The notes beneath the pieces were generated by a model, which did no database searches, had not been told where the DNA came from, and saw only the letters and a list, made by a program, of their open reading frames with translations. Source: Murimonas intestini (GTDB lineage: Bacteria; Bacillota; Clostridia; Lachnospirales; Lachnospiraceae). Taken from it: a stretch of DNA of 64,000 nucleotides. Where the stretch lies: NCBI RefSeq assembly GCF_024622195.1, contig NZ_JANKBI010000015.1:62001-126000 (forward strand), given 5' to 3'. Position 1 is the first letter of the stretch, and each line of letters begins with the position of its first letter. A program made the translations under genes and the position numbers. Of this stretch, positions 7,389 through 14,761 are shown in pieces.

Positions 7389-7685
7389 ATGAAGCTTAAA
7401 AAAAGAAACAAAAAAGTTTTTTATGCAGAGTATATGGAAAAAACAAAACCCCGATTACCATACTGCGTATGCAAAAACAGGCTGCATAGATGGATGGGAA
7501 CCATAAGCCCATCATTATGGGTAGCGGTAACACTTGGGTACAAGGGAGAAAAAGCTGAAAATGATTTGCAAAATTTTAAGAAAAAGTTCTTAAGATATTT
7601 ATGCTATAAAAGAAAATTAAATAAAGTAGAGTGGAAGGATCTATATAGAGAATGTAGAATCAGGGCAAAGAAAATAAACAAGTAG
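7389..7685 (+). CDS. Hypothetical early phage protein
   Basis: 98 residues, strongly basic (many KK pairs) with two Cys-containing stretches (YCVCKNRLHRW; YLCYKRK). GGGGGT eight bases ahead supports the start. Possibly nucleic-acid binding; function unknown. Confidence 0.55.
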   Translation: MKLKKRNKKVFYAEYMEKTKPRLPYCVCKNRLHRWMGTISPSLWVAVTLGYKGEKAENDLQNFKKKFLRYLCYKRKLNKVEWKDLYRECRIRAKKINK

Positions 7686-7692
7686 GGATAAA

Positions 7693-7884
7693 ATGTGGAA
7701 AAATTATATGAGGTTGTACAATAAACCGGAATGCGAGATATCTGATACCTTAAATAAAATGATTATGGCAGAATGTCAGGATGAAGGATATCAGCTAGGA
7801 GAGAACGAATTAAGGAGGTTATTGGATTTCATTCAGGATCAGGATATTAGATTAGATGAATCCATGACCGGGAGGAATATATGA
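7693..7884 (+). CDS. Hypothetical small phage protein
   Basis: 63 residues, helical (TLNKMIMAECQDEG ... LRRLLDFIQDQD). Weak ribosome site. A 15-codon frame (7881-7928) starts in an ATGA overlap at its end but is too short to call. Function unknown. Confidence 0.5.
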   Translation: MWKNYMRLYNKPECEISDTLNKMIMAECQDEGYQLGENELRRLLDFIQDQDIRLDESMTGRNI

Positions 7885-7937
7885 AATTTGAAATTAAATA
7901 TGCCCAGTTTACAAAAATTGTGATTTAACGATCAAAG

Positions 7938-7991
7938 AAAGGAGCCGTTCCCCGGCCGGGAAAGCATATGCGGAACCTTTTGAAAAATATG
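7938..7991 (+). promoter_or_regulatory. Structured leader before the radical SAM gene (copy 1)
   Basis: AAAGGAG at 7938-7944 is separated by 44 bases from the ATG at 7989. Between them lie a stem GTTCC (7947-7951)/GGAAC (7972-7976), a CCCGGCCGGG core (7951-7960) and the run CTTTTGAAAAAT. If folded, the ribosome site comes within about 14 bases of the start. The same plan with different stem bases occurs at 10945-10999. Confidence 0.6.
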
Positions 7992-8912
7992 AAAATAGGA
8001 TTAATAGACATAGATGGACACCACTTCCCCAACTTGCCGTTGATGAAATTGTCAGCATGGCATAAGCGGCAAGGAGATACAGTTGAGTGGTATCAGCCAA
8101 TGTTTTCCGGTCACATGGATCGCGTATACATGAGCAAAGTATTTTCTTTTACCACAGATTATACGGATTGTATAAATGCTGATGAAATAATTAAATGTGG
8201 TTCTGGATATTGTATAGATCTGGTAGATGGGAAAGAAATCTATTATGCAAAGCGAGACAGCTTATTGCCAGCAGAGATTGAGCATATTTATCCAGACTAC
8301 AGTCTATACCCAGAGTTGACTATTGATACTGCTTTTGGATTTTTGACAAGAGGTTGTCCGCGTGGATGTGAATTCTGCCATGTAGCGGCGAAAGAGGGGA
8401 GATGCAGTAACAAGGTAGCTAATCTCCGTGAGTTTTGGGACGGACAGGGGAAAATAATGCTGTGTGATCCGAATACGTTTGCGTGCCGGGACTGGGAGGA
8501 TATTCTGGGGCAGCTTATAGAATCCAGGGCAATTATAGACTTTACGCAAGGTATAGATGTCAGGTTGGCGACACCGGAACGGATCGAAATGCTAAACCGG
8601 ATGCGGATCAGGAGGATGCATCTGGCATGGGATCAGCCTGATCAGGATTTGACAGAGGATTTTAAAAGATTCTCGGAATGTTATAGCAGAAAATCAGAGA
8701 CAAGAAAGGTAGTATATGTACTGGTTAATTTTAACAGTACAATAGAGCAGGACCTATATAGGATTTACACACTGCGTGATCTACGGTTTGACCCATATGT
8801 GATGATATATGACAAAAAGCATGCTGCACAGATTTATCGTGATATGCAACGATGGGTTAATAATCGGATCATATGGAGATCGTGCAAGAGATTTGAGGAT
8901 TATATAGCATAA
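7989..8912 (+). CDS. Radical SAM protein
   Basis: About 307 residues. CPRGCEFC is the CxxxCxxC cluster motif of radical SAM enzymes, preceded by TAFGFLTRG. The N-terminus (MKIGLIDIDGHHFPNLPLMK) resembles the B12-binding-like fold found ahead of many of these domains, though no DxHxxG cobalamin motif is evident. The start at 7989 matches the leader arrangement seen before the methyltransferase; an ATG at 7968 lies inside the leader stem. Substrate unknown. It lies among early phage genes, so it may modify nucleic acid or a host target. Confidence 0.85.
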   Translation: MKIGLIDIDGHHFPNLPLMKLSAWHKRQGDTVEWYQPMFSGHMDRVYMSKVFSFTTDYTDCINADEIIKCGSGYCIDLVDGKEIYYAKRDSLLPAEIEHIYPDYSLYPELTIDTAFGFLTRGCPRGCEFCHVAAKEGRCSNKVANLREFWDGQGKIMLCDPNTFACRDWEDILGQLIESRAIIDFTQGIDVRLATPERIEMLNRMRIRRMHLAWDQPDQDLTEDFKRFSECYSRKSETRKVVYVLVNFNSTIEQDLYRIYTLRDLRFDPYVMIYDKKHAAQIYRDMQRWVNNRIIWRSCKRFEDYIA

Positions 8913-8950
8913 TAAATTAAGATTTAAGTTTTATTGAAAGAAGGTTGAAT

Positions 8951-9106
8951 ATGGCGCATTTAAATGAAATCACTAAAGCAAAAGAAGTACTCAAGAAAGA
9001 GATGGCATGTTTCACAGAAGCAAAACCAGAAGTTTATGAAGCCATAGAAACAGCAATAGAAGTAATGGAAGATAAAATCGAAGAGCTGGTAAATTATGGC
9101 TGGTAA
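8951..9106 (+). CDS. Hypothetical small phage protein
   Basis: 51 residues, almost entirely helical (ITKAKEVLKKEMACFTEAK, ...IETAIEVMEDKIEEL). AAGGTTG upstream. Function unknown. Confidence 0.55.
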   Translation: MAHLNEITKAKEVLKKEMACFTEAKPEVYEAIETAIEVMEDKIEELVNYGW

Positions 9107-9107
9107 C

Positions 9108-9332
9108 TTAAGATTTTGAACTATAACGGCATTTAGAGGAGGAAGAAGATGAGAGACGCGGAAATAAGATGTAAAAATTTTAAGTGCAATTATCTTAATG
9201 AGAATGGAGATTGCACTGTAGAATGTGCGGAAACACATTGTATTATGGAGTGCTCATACCATTCTGACTGCACAGAATGTGTAGCAGATTGCGCGGAACA
9301 TATTAGTGAGGATGGATTCATCCTTAAATAAT
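9108..9332 (+). repeat. Direct repeat, copy 1 (with cysteine-rich gene)
   Basis: 225 bp that recurs at 10281-10505 with about six mismatches (roughly 97 percent). It carries the ribosome site and the whole cysteine-rich reading frame. The pair spans 1.17 kb. Confidence 0.9.
9149..9331 (+). CDS. Cysteine-rich small protein (copy 1)
   Basis: 60 residues with ten cysteines and three histidines (CKNFKC, CTVEC, HCIMECSYH, CTEC, VADC), pointing to metal binding or disulphides. AGAGGAGG upstream. Differs from copy 2 by one residue (CAETHC here, CTETHC there). Function unknown. Confidence 0.65.
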   Translation: MRDAEIRCKNFKCNYLNENGDCTVECAETHCIMECSYHSDCTECVADCAEHISEDGFILK

Positions 9333-9404
9333 AAAGAGACAGAGAAGGCGTAGAAGATGTAATGAGAGATTATCTCAATTAAAAATTTAACGGGGGATCT
9401 GAAA

Positions 9405-9617
9405 ATGAGCAAATTATCAAAAAGAGAAAAATGTGAGAAATATTTTTGGATGAATGGGGCAAGTGTAGTTACAAAATGCCCCGATTGTAATTTTTATTTT
9501 ACTGTAGGCGTTGGATATCAATTTGAAGGGGGAAAACTTATTCCGGTGGGTTGTCCGAGATGTCATAGAAAAATAGCAATGCCTGTATTAAAAGATAAAA
9601 AAACATTGGCTTGCTAA
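9405..9617 (+). CDS. Zinc-ribbon protein
   Basis: 70 residues with CPDC and CPRC 26 residues apart, a classic four-cysteine zinc ribbon. GGGGGAT upstream. Likely a small nucleic-acid or protein adaptor; function unknown. Confidence 0.65.
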   Translation: MSKLSKREKCEKYFWMNGASVVTKCPDCNFYFTVGVGYQFEGGKLIPVGCPRCHRKIAMPVLKDKKTLAC

Positions 9618-9643
9618 ATTAACATTTTCGGAAGGAGAACGGA

Positions 9644-9814
9644 ATGAATCTGAGCAATAAAGCCAATGAGATTGCAGATAGATTGCAGCATGAAGCCACT
9701 GTAAAATACAGCAAACAGATTGCGGAGGTAACGGCAGAGCAAAAAGGATATATTCAAGCCTGCGAAGATTTTGCTCGTGAGTTGCGGATGTATGACAGAG
9801 AGTTAACAAATTAA
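9644..9814 (+). CDS. Hypothetical small helical protein
   Basis: 56 residues (MNLSNKANEIADRLQHEATV...), GAAGGAG six bases upstream. Helical throughout. Function unknown. Confidence 0.6.
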   Translation: MNLSNKANEIADRLQHEATVKYSKQIAEVTAEQKGYIQACEDFARELRMYDRELTN

Positions 9815-9828
9815 GAGGAGGAATAGAA

Positions 9829-10065
9829 GTGATTGAAAATATAGGGCAAGGATTTGTAAAAATCGGTGTGAAGCAAGAGGAATTAGAAGAAAGCATTACA
9901 GGATTGCAGCAATTAAAACCAATTCTTCAAAAACAGGTTTTTGCTGGGAACGGAAGAAACGTGAGGCAGGGCGAAGAGGATGCGAAAGAACTCGGGAAAC
10001 ATTTTGATACAGCCATTGAAGCCATGACAATATTACTTTCTGGATTCCCAGAATACCAGAATTAG
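9829..10065 (+). CDS. Hypothetical phage protein
   Basis: 78 residues from a GTG following GAGGAGG. Helical (KQEELEESITGLQQLKPI; FDTAIEAMTILLSGF). Function unknown. Confidence 0.55.
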   Translation: MIENIGQGFVKIGVKQEELEESITGLQQLKPILQKQVFAGNGRNVRQGEEDAKELGKHFDTAIEAMTILLSGFPEYQN

Positions 10066-10096
10066 AATTCAAATAAAGACCAGAAAGGATATGACC

Positions 10097-10279
10097 ATGA
10101 AAATTATTTTTGATAGCGAAGATGAAAAGGAGAAATTTATACAAAGTATGGCAAATGCTGAAACATGCCCATCAGCAATGCTCCTGGAAGAACTTATAGA
10201 TTGTATGGGATGTGGAACATGTTTAAAATGTTGGAGGTTTGCTACAAATAGGAGCAATATCACTGTCGGTTACAAATAA
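10097..10279 (+). CDS. Hypothetical cysteine-containing phage protein
   Basis: 60 residues; a CMGCGTCLKC cluster in the C-terminal half suggests metal binding. The ATG at 10097 is eight bases from AAAGG and preferred over 10091. Function unknown. Confidence 0.55.
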   Translation: MKIIFDSEDEKEKFIQSMANAETCPSAMLLEELIDCMGCGTCLKCWRFATNRSNITVGYK

Positions 10280-10280
10280 A

Positions 10281-10505
10281 TTAAGATTTTGAACTATATC
10301 GGCATTTAGAGGAGGAAGAAGATGAGAGACGCGGAAATAAGATGTAAAAATTTTAAGTGCAATTATCTTAATGAGAATGGAGATTGCACTGTAGAATGCA
10401 CGGAAACACATTGTATTATGGAGTGCTCATACCATTCTGACTGCACAGAATGTGTAGCCGATTGCGCGGAACATATAAGCGAGGATGGATTCATCCTTAA
10501 ATAAT
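10281..10505 (+). repeat. Direct repeat, copy 2 (with cysteine-rich gene)
   Basis: Second copy of the 225-bp unit at 9108-9332, in the same orientation. Confidence 0.9.
10322..10504 (+). CDS. Cysteine-rich small protein (copy 2)
   Basis: 60 residues, identical to copy 1 except Thr for Ala in CTETHC. Most of the few base changes elsewhere are silent, so both copies appear maintained. Function unknown. Confidence 0.65.
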   Translation: MRDAEIRCKNFKCNYLNENGDCTVECTETHCIMECSYHSDCTECVADCAEHISEDGFILK

Positions 10506-10529
10506 TTAATGATTAGGAGGACAGAGAGA

Positions 10530-10730
10530 ATGAATGAAGAAGAAAAACAAGCCTATGAATGGTCTAAAAATCAGAACTACCAATCTGTTGCAGCTAAATC
10601 TGCCAAAATACTTTCTGATTATATTGACCACGCAAACAGTTTACTTGAACAGGCGGTAGAAGAAATTGAGAACATCTATGGTCGGGAAACTTCGCTTTCA
10701 GAGCAGATAAGAGGTTCTTTGAACCGTTAA
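10530..10730 (+). CDS. Hypothetical phage protein
   Basis: 66 residues; start MNEEEKQAYEWSKN follows TAGGAGG at 10 bases. Helical. Function unknown. Confidence 0.55.
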   Translation: MNEEEKQAYEWSKNQNYQSVAAKSAKILSDYIDHANSLLEQAVEEIENIYGRETSLSEQIRGSLNR

Positions 10731-10755
10731 TTTAACATTTGATTGAGGTGTTATT

Positions 10756-10941
10756 ATGAGCACTTACTATTATGAATCTAAGTCAATAGAGTATATGCAA
10801 GGGAATTTCATTGATGCCGAAACAGCAAGCAAAGCAAAATATTTAATATGGCTAAAAGGTGCTTGCGAATACTTTGATAGTTTTGGTGACTACATACGAG
10901 ATATAAAAATTAGAAAAGTAAATAAGTATTTAGCTGAATAA
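10756..10941 (+). CDS. Hypothetical phage protein
   Basis: 61 residues (MSTYYYESKSIEYMQGNF...), TGAGGTG upstream. Function unknown. Confidence 0.55.
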   Translation: MSTYYYESKSIEYMQGNFIDAETASKAKYLIWLKGACEYFDSFGDYIRDIKIRKVNKYLAE

Positions 10942-10944
10942 AAG

Positions 10945-10999
10945 AAAGGAGGCGGAAGCTCCGGCCGGACAGTGTACACAGCTTCCTTTTGAAAAAATG
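10945..10999 (+). promoter_or_regulatory. Structured leader before the methyltransferase gene (copy 2)
   Basis: AAAGGAGG (10945-10952) lies 44 bases from the ATG at 10997. A perfect stem GGAAGCT (10954-10960)/AGCTTCC (10980-10986) encloses CCGGCCGG (10961-10968), and TTTTGAAAAA leads to the start. Folding would leave about 11 bases between ribosome site and start codon. Confidence 0.65.
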
Positions 11000-12364
11000 A
11001 AAGACTTAATTATTGACTGTTTTGCTGGCGGAGGTGGAGCCAGTGTGGGAATAGAAATGGCGTTGGGACGTCAGGTAGATATAGCAATCAACCATGATGA
11101 GCAGGCTATCAGGATGCACAAGACCAATCATCCGAGTACGCTGCATTTGACAGAGGATATCTTTAAGGTTGATTTGCAGAAATATGTAGCAGGCCGGCAC
11201 GTGGCGCTTATGTGGGCATCACCGGACTGCACCAGCCATAGTAAGGCCAAGGGAGGACAGCCGAGAAAGTCAGGACTGCGTATCCTTCCATGGGCAGTAT
11301 ACAAACATGCAAAATCTATTCTTCCAGATGTAATAATTATGGAAAATGTGGAGGAAATTCAACAGTGGGGGCCGCTGGACAAAAACGGCCGGCCGATACC
11401 GGAGAGGAAGGGCGAGGATTATCGAAAGTTTGTGGCGGCAATGAAATCACTGGGATATGATTTCGACAGCCAGGAGTTGGTTGCGGCAGATTATGGAGCG
11501 CCGACTACCCGTAAACGTTGGTATGCTATCTTCCGGCGTGACGGTAAGGCGATTGTCTGGCCAGAGCCAACGTACAGTAAAAATGGAGTTCCGAAGCAAT
11601 GGAAAGAATGCGGAGATTATATTGATTGGTCAGACATTGGTAAATCCATATTCGACCGTCCGAAACCGCTGGCTGATGCGACTATGAAGAGGATAGCAAA
11701 CGGATATGTGAAATACGTTGTGAACAATCCTCATCCGTATATGGTCAACAACAAGTCGGAAGTTGGGTTTTTAATTCAGTATCACGGCGAGCAGAAGGAA
11801 GGGGATTCCAGGGGACAGCTCCTCACAGAGCCGATAAAGACCATAGATACCAGTAACAGGTATGGTCTCGTCACCGCGTTCGTTACAAAGTTTTATAAAA
11901 CAGGAATCGGACAAGGGTGCGATGAACCGTTGCATACCATAACTACATCACCGGGACACTTTGGCCTGATATCCGCCTTCCTGATCAAATACTATGGGAC
12001 AGGATGCGGGCAGACACCAAGTTCTCCAATTGGGACAATCACCACAAAAGACCGGTTCGGACTTGTTAATGTGGTGACGGAGATTAATGGGGAAAAGTAT
12101 ATGCTCAAAGACATTTTTCTTCGGATGCTGAAGCCAGAGGAGTTAAAATTGATGCAGGGATTCCCAACGGATTATATTATTGATCGAGATTATGCCTGGA
12201 AGCCATACCCGAAATCTGAACAGGTGAAACGTATCGGAAACAGTGTGGTGCCGATCATGGCGGAAGCACTGGTGAATGCAAACTGTGGCTATCTGAAGGC
12301 TGGAAAACGGGAACCATCACCAAAGGTCTATATACAACGGAATGGGCAAGTGGCGTTTGGATAA
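10997..12364 (+). CDS. DNA (cytosine-5-)-methyltransferase
   Basis: 455 residues. Motif I CFAGGGGAS at 8-16, the catalytic loop as SPDC (75-78) with Cys78, ENVEE at 116-120, TTRKRWYAIF near 170 and the C-terminal QVKRIGNSVVPIMAEAL. Asp in place of the usual residue before Cys is a known variation in phage enzymes. The middle holds three tandem repeats (277-291, 309-324, 342-356; pattern P-TI-T---R-GLV), probably the target-recognition part. No restriction enzyme accompanies it, so it likely protects phage DNA or regulates it. Confidence 0.93.
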   Translation: MKDLIIDCFAGGGGASVGIEMALGRQVDIAINHDEQAIRMHKTNHPSTLHLTEDIFKVDLQKYVAGRHVALMWASPDCTSHSKAKGGQPRKSGLRILPWAVYKHAKSILPDVIIMENVEEIQQWGPLDKNGRPIPERKGEDYRKFVAAMKSLGYDFDSQELVAADYGAPTTRKRWYAIFRRDGKAIVWPEPTYSKNGVPKQWKECGDYIDWSDIGKSIFDRPKPLADATMKRIANGYVKYVVNNPHPYMVNNKSEVGFLIQYHGEQKEGDSRGQLLTEPIKTIDTSNRYGLVTAFVTKFYKTGIGQGCDEPLHTITTSPGHFGLISAFLIKYYGTGCGQTPSSPIGTITTKDRFGLVNVVTEINGEKYMLKDIFLRMLKPEELKLMQGFPTDYIIDRDYAWKPYPKSEQVKRIGNSVVPIMAEALVNANCGYLKAGKREPSPKVYIQRNGQVAFG

Positions 12365-12391
12365 TATGCTAAACTGAAATAAATAAAATTT

Positions 12392-12407
12392 TGTGTATCG
12401 TTACACA
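12392..12407. promoter_or_regulatory. Operator upstream of the ribbon-helix-helix gene
   Basis: TGTGTATCGTTACACA has perfect 6-bp arms. Its reverse complement core recurs after the gene at 12588-12603. Likely autoregulatory site. Confidence 0.6.
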
Positions 12408-12426
12408 CCGGAAGGGGGAATGAGGT

Positions 12427-12594
12427 ATGGCCAGACCGAAAAAGGATAAAGAAGAGAAGTATATCCGGCAAAATATAAGCATGGAGCCAGAGCAATTAAA
12501 GCGGGTGATTGATTATTGTCAGAGAGAGGACAGGCCCATTTCCTGGGTCGTAAGACAGGCATTGAATGATTATTTATTGCGTAATAGTGCGTAA
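12427..12594 (+). CDS. Ribbon-helix-helix (CopG/Arc type) regulator
   Basis: 55 residues: basic start MARPKKDKEEKYIRQNISM (the beta strand), then PEQLKRVIDYCQ and ISWVVRQALNDYL helices, the RHH plan. Palindromes flanking the gene fit a protein that represses its own and the following gene's transcription. Confidence 0.8.
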   Translation: MARPKKDKEEKYIRQNISMEPEQLKRVIDYCQREDRPISWVVRQALNDYLLRNSA

Positions 12595-12603
12595 CGATAC
12601 ACA
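12588..12603. promoter_or_regulatory. Second operator, before gene 12644
   Basis: TGCGTAACGATACACA, inverted relative to the site at 12392-12407 and matching it in 13 central bases. It overlaps the end of the regulator gene and precedes 12644. Confidence 0.55.
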
Positions 12604-12643
12604 CTGAAACTGAAATATAGCTGACTAAGCAAGGAGGATATAT

Positions 12644-12829
12644 ATGGATTTAAACATATTCAGGATGAAAAAGCTTGAAGAAATACTGTCAGAGATGGAC
12701 ATAACAGAAATGAAAGTGAGCAGTAACACGTCAGGGGAAATAACCTTTATAAGCTTAGAATTTACACCGAGAGAGGAGGAACAACATGGCAGGAATGTGT
12801 CAAAGGATGGATGCAGGGAAAAGGAATAA
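12644..12829 (+). CDS. Hypothetical phage protein
   Basis: 61 residues, AAGGAGG ideally spaced. Helix-strand mixture (LEEILSEMDITEMKVSS). Its end overlaps the next gene by 44 bases. Function unknown. Confidence 0.55.
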   Translation: MDLNIFRMKKLEEILSEMDITEMKVSSNTSGEITFISLEFTPREEEQHGRNVSKDGCREKE

Positions 12830-13031
12830 AATAATTTCTATGCTGAAGTTAAACAAGAGTGTAAAAGAAATAATCGCTGAATGCGAGACATCATACAGGA
12901 CAGTACAGAGGATAATGGCAGAAGAAAAAATATTTCTGCCAGAGGAACCGGTAGAAACAAAGAAAAAACTGCCGCAGGATATCATAGACCAGCTTGATTA
13001 CATGCATAAAAGATATGGCAGCAGAAAATAA
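12786..13031 (+). CDS. Helix-turn-helix protein
   Basis: 81 residues. KIISMLKLNKSVKEIIAECETSYRTVQRIMAE is spread over residues 15-46 and matches the resolvase/Sin-type helix-turn-helix. GAGGAGG upstream. It may regulate the adjacent recombinase or the late genes. Confidence 0.65.
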   Translation: MAGMCQRMDAGKRNKIISMLKLNKSVKEIIAECETSYRTVQRIMAEEKIFLPEEPVETKKKLPQDIIDQLDYMHKRYGSRK

Positions 13032-13115
13032 AAAAGTAAAGAGAACGGGGAGAGAGCAACCATGAAAAAAAGAAAAAGCAGCGGAGGTACTTTGGCGGGA
13101 CACTCCACTGCTGCT

Positions 13116-13152
13116 GCTTAAGAGGATTATAACATAATTATCCTCCTTAAGC
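13116..13152. repeat. Imperfect inverted repeat ahead of the tyrosine recombinase
   Basis: GCTTAAG-AGGAT-TATAA (from 13116) mirrors the sequence ending CCTTAAGC at 13152, with a one-base bulge. It covers most of the gap before the recombinase and could be its binding site, a regulatory hairpin or an attenuator. A tiny 19-codon frame (13062-13121) overlaps its left arm. Confidence 0.5.
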
Positions 13153-13170
13153 AATATGGAGGGTGAGGAT

Positions 13171-14172
13171 ATGACGAAAGATGACGTTATTAATAATATT
13201 ATTGCAGCGATGCAACCAGTACTGGATCAGCCACAGATAGAGCAGCTTAAAGTGGTACTACTTGTTAAGCTGCATAACTACGATATCGTTGAGAGCGTGT
13301 ATTTGCCATCAACAGAGGTCCGAGACAACGATTGGATACTTAAACGGTTTGCAATAGATTACCTTGCTATGGGGCGTAAGGAGAGCACGATTAAGCAGTA
13401 TTCTGATTCGATACGGATGCTGCTGCGTGAGACCGGGAAGACCTATGATACCATTACAGCGCAGGACATCATTGATTACTTGGCTATCAGGCAGTACCGG
13501 GATCATATCGCGCACAACTACAAGTCCACGCTTATGAGAGGCTTCTGCAGCTTCTATAAATGGGCTTATAAAAAGCGTCATGTTACGGAAGATATAACAA
13601 GAGATTTGGAGTATGTCAAAGTCCATAAAAAGCAAAAGGACCGGCTAACTGACATGGAGGTGGAGGACATGCGGGATGCCTGCAAAGATGAGCGTGAGCG
13701 GGCTATCATAGATTTGTTGTTGAGCACAGGCATGAGGGTGAGCGAGTTGGTTGGGCTTAATGTCAATGACATCAAACTTCAGGAGGGTACAGTCTCAATT
13801 TACGCCGAAAAGACTTGCACATACAGGACCGGCTTTCTGGATGTTCGGGCAAAAAAATCACTGGCCCGGTATCTGGAGGTTAGGAAAGGCAATGATACGG
13901 CTCTCTTTGTTTCGGTACGTGCACCATATAAAAGGGTTAAAAAAGGCAGCATGGAGAACATTTGTAAGGCTATCGGAGTAAGAGCGGGAGCACATCTAAA
14001 AACAACAGTGCATGTGTTCCGCAAGACCTTTGCCAGCCGTCTGTATCTTAAAACAAAGGATATCGTGCTTGTATCTAAGCTTCTGGGGCACGCCAGCACG
14101 GCAATAACCATTGAATATTACCTGTGTGAGGATCTGGAAGACATGAGGATCCGGCACAATAGGGCAGCATAA
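13171..14172 (+). CDS. Tyrosine recombinase (XerC/D or integrase type)
   Basis: 333 residues. SAM-like N-terminal domain (STIKQYSDSIRMLLRETGKT), then the catalytic domain with Arg in STGMRVSELVGL, HVFRKTFASRL (HxxR), LLGHAST (His) and the Tyr in ITIEYYL. All catalytic residues are present. The start at 13171 has GGAGG nearby; an upstream ATG at 13156 overlaps that site. It is a second recombinase besides the serine one at the left end, and sits between early and late genes. Possible roles: chromosome-dimer style resolution, or inverting the fibre segment at 31965-33071. Confidence 0.88.
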   Translation: MTKDDVINNIIAAMQPVLDQPQIEQLKVVLLVKLHNYDIVESVYLPSTEVRDNDWILKRFAIDYLAMGRKESTIKQYSDSIRMLLRETGKTYDTITAQDIIDYLAIRQYRDHIAHNYKSTLMRGFCSFYKWAYKKRHVTEDITRDLEYVKVHKKQKDRLTDMEVEDMRDACKDERERAIIDLLLSTGMRVSELVGLNVNDIKLQEGTVSIYAEKTCTYRTGFLDVRAKKSLARYLEVRKGNDTALFVSVRAPYKRVKKGSMENICKAIGVRAGAHLKTTVHVFRKTFASRLYLKTKDIVLVSKLLGHASTAITIEYYLCEDLEDMRIRHNRAA

Positions 14173-14225
14173 CAGCATAAAAGGAAAGGAGTACGGCAGC
14201 AGATGGAAAGCTGCCTGAGGCGGAA

Positions 14226-14654
14226 ATGATAGAAAAAGAGGATATGAGAAAAGAAAACGAAAAGAAGAAAGAATATCTGAATGGATATCGTGACGCCATC
14301 AGGGCAGAAAAGGCCATTGAAGAGGAAATACAGCAGTTGAGACTGGACAAGATGTGTCCCAGTGTTACACAGGATGGCATGCCGCATGGTACTGGGTGCA
14401 GCGATCTGTCAGGATATGCAGCAAAGGTAGATGAAATGATGGAGGAACTCCGGCAGCAGATGAACCAGCGTATAGATTTACGCAGGGAGATAGTACATAA
14501 GATTGAAGAAATGGGGGATGAGACAGAAAAGCTGGTCCTTAGATACAGGTACATACACTTGCTTAAGTGGGAGGAGATAGCTTTAAGAATGGATTACAGC
14601 TGGCGTGGCATTCATAAAGTACACGGAAGGGCGCTAAAAAATTTCAATTTCTAA
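14226..14654 (+). CDS. Sigma-like late regulator (DUF1492/ArpU-like)
   Basis: 142 residues, coiled N-terminus (MRKENEKKKEYLNGYRDAI...), then RYIHLLKWEEIALRMDYSWRG and HKVHGRALKNF, which reproduces sigma region 4 helices. Such proteins sit just before phage late operons and switch them on. Followed at once by an inverted repeat and the late genes. Confidence 0.75.
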   Translation: MIEKEDMRKENEKKKEYLNGYRDAIRAEKAIEEEIQQLRLDKMCPSVTQDGMPHGTGCSDLSGYAAKVDEMMEELRQQMNQRIDLRREIVHKIEEMGDETEKLVLRYRYIHLLKWEEIALRMDYSWRGIHKVHGRALKNFNF

Positions 14655-14658
14655 AAGA

Positions 14659-14745
14659 GTGCATGGAAGTGCACATTATATTTTTGATATACTTATAATG
14701 AGCAGTAGAATAAAAGGAAAGCGTCTGGGAAACCAGGCGCTTTTT
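14659..14745 (+). promoter_or_regulatory. Late control region: inverted repeat, possible promoter, terminator
   Basis: GTGCA-TGGAAG-TGCAC (14659-14674), a TATAAT hexamer at 14694-14699, and a terminator-type hairpin with GAAA loop (AGCGTCTGG/CCAGGCGCT then TTTTT, 14718-14745). The hairpin may end the early transcript while the repeat marks the binding site for late activation. Confidence 0.55.
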
Positions 14746-14761
14746 GCGTGGAGGGATATGC

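Noticed and set aside
10985..11000. N-terminal extension of the methyltransferase reading PFEKM upstream of 10997
   Set aside because: The frame is open upstream but has no start codon, and the homologous leader before 7989 has a different frame, so conservation is at RNA level.
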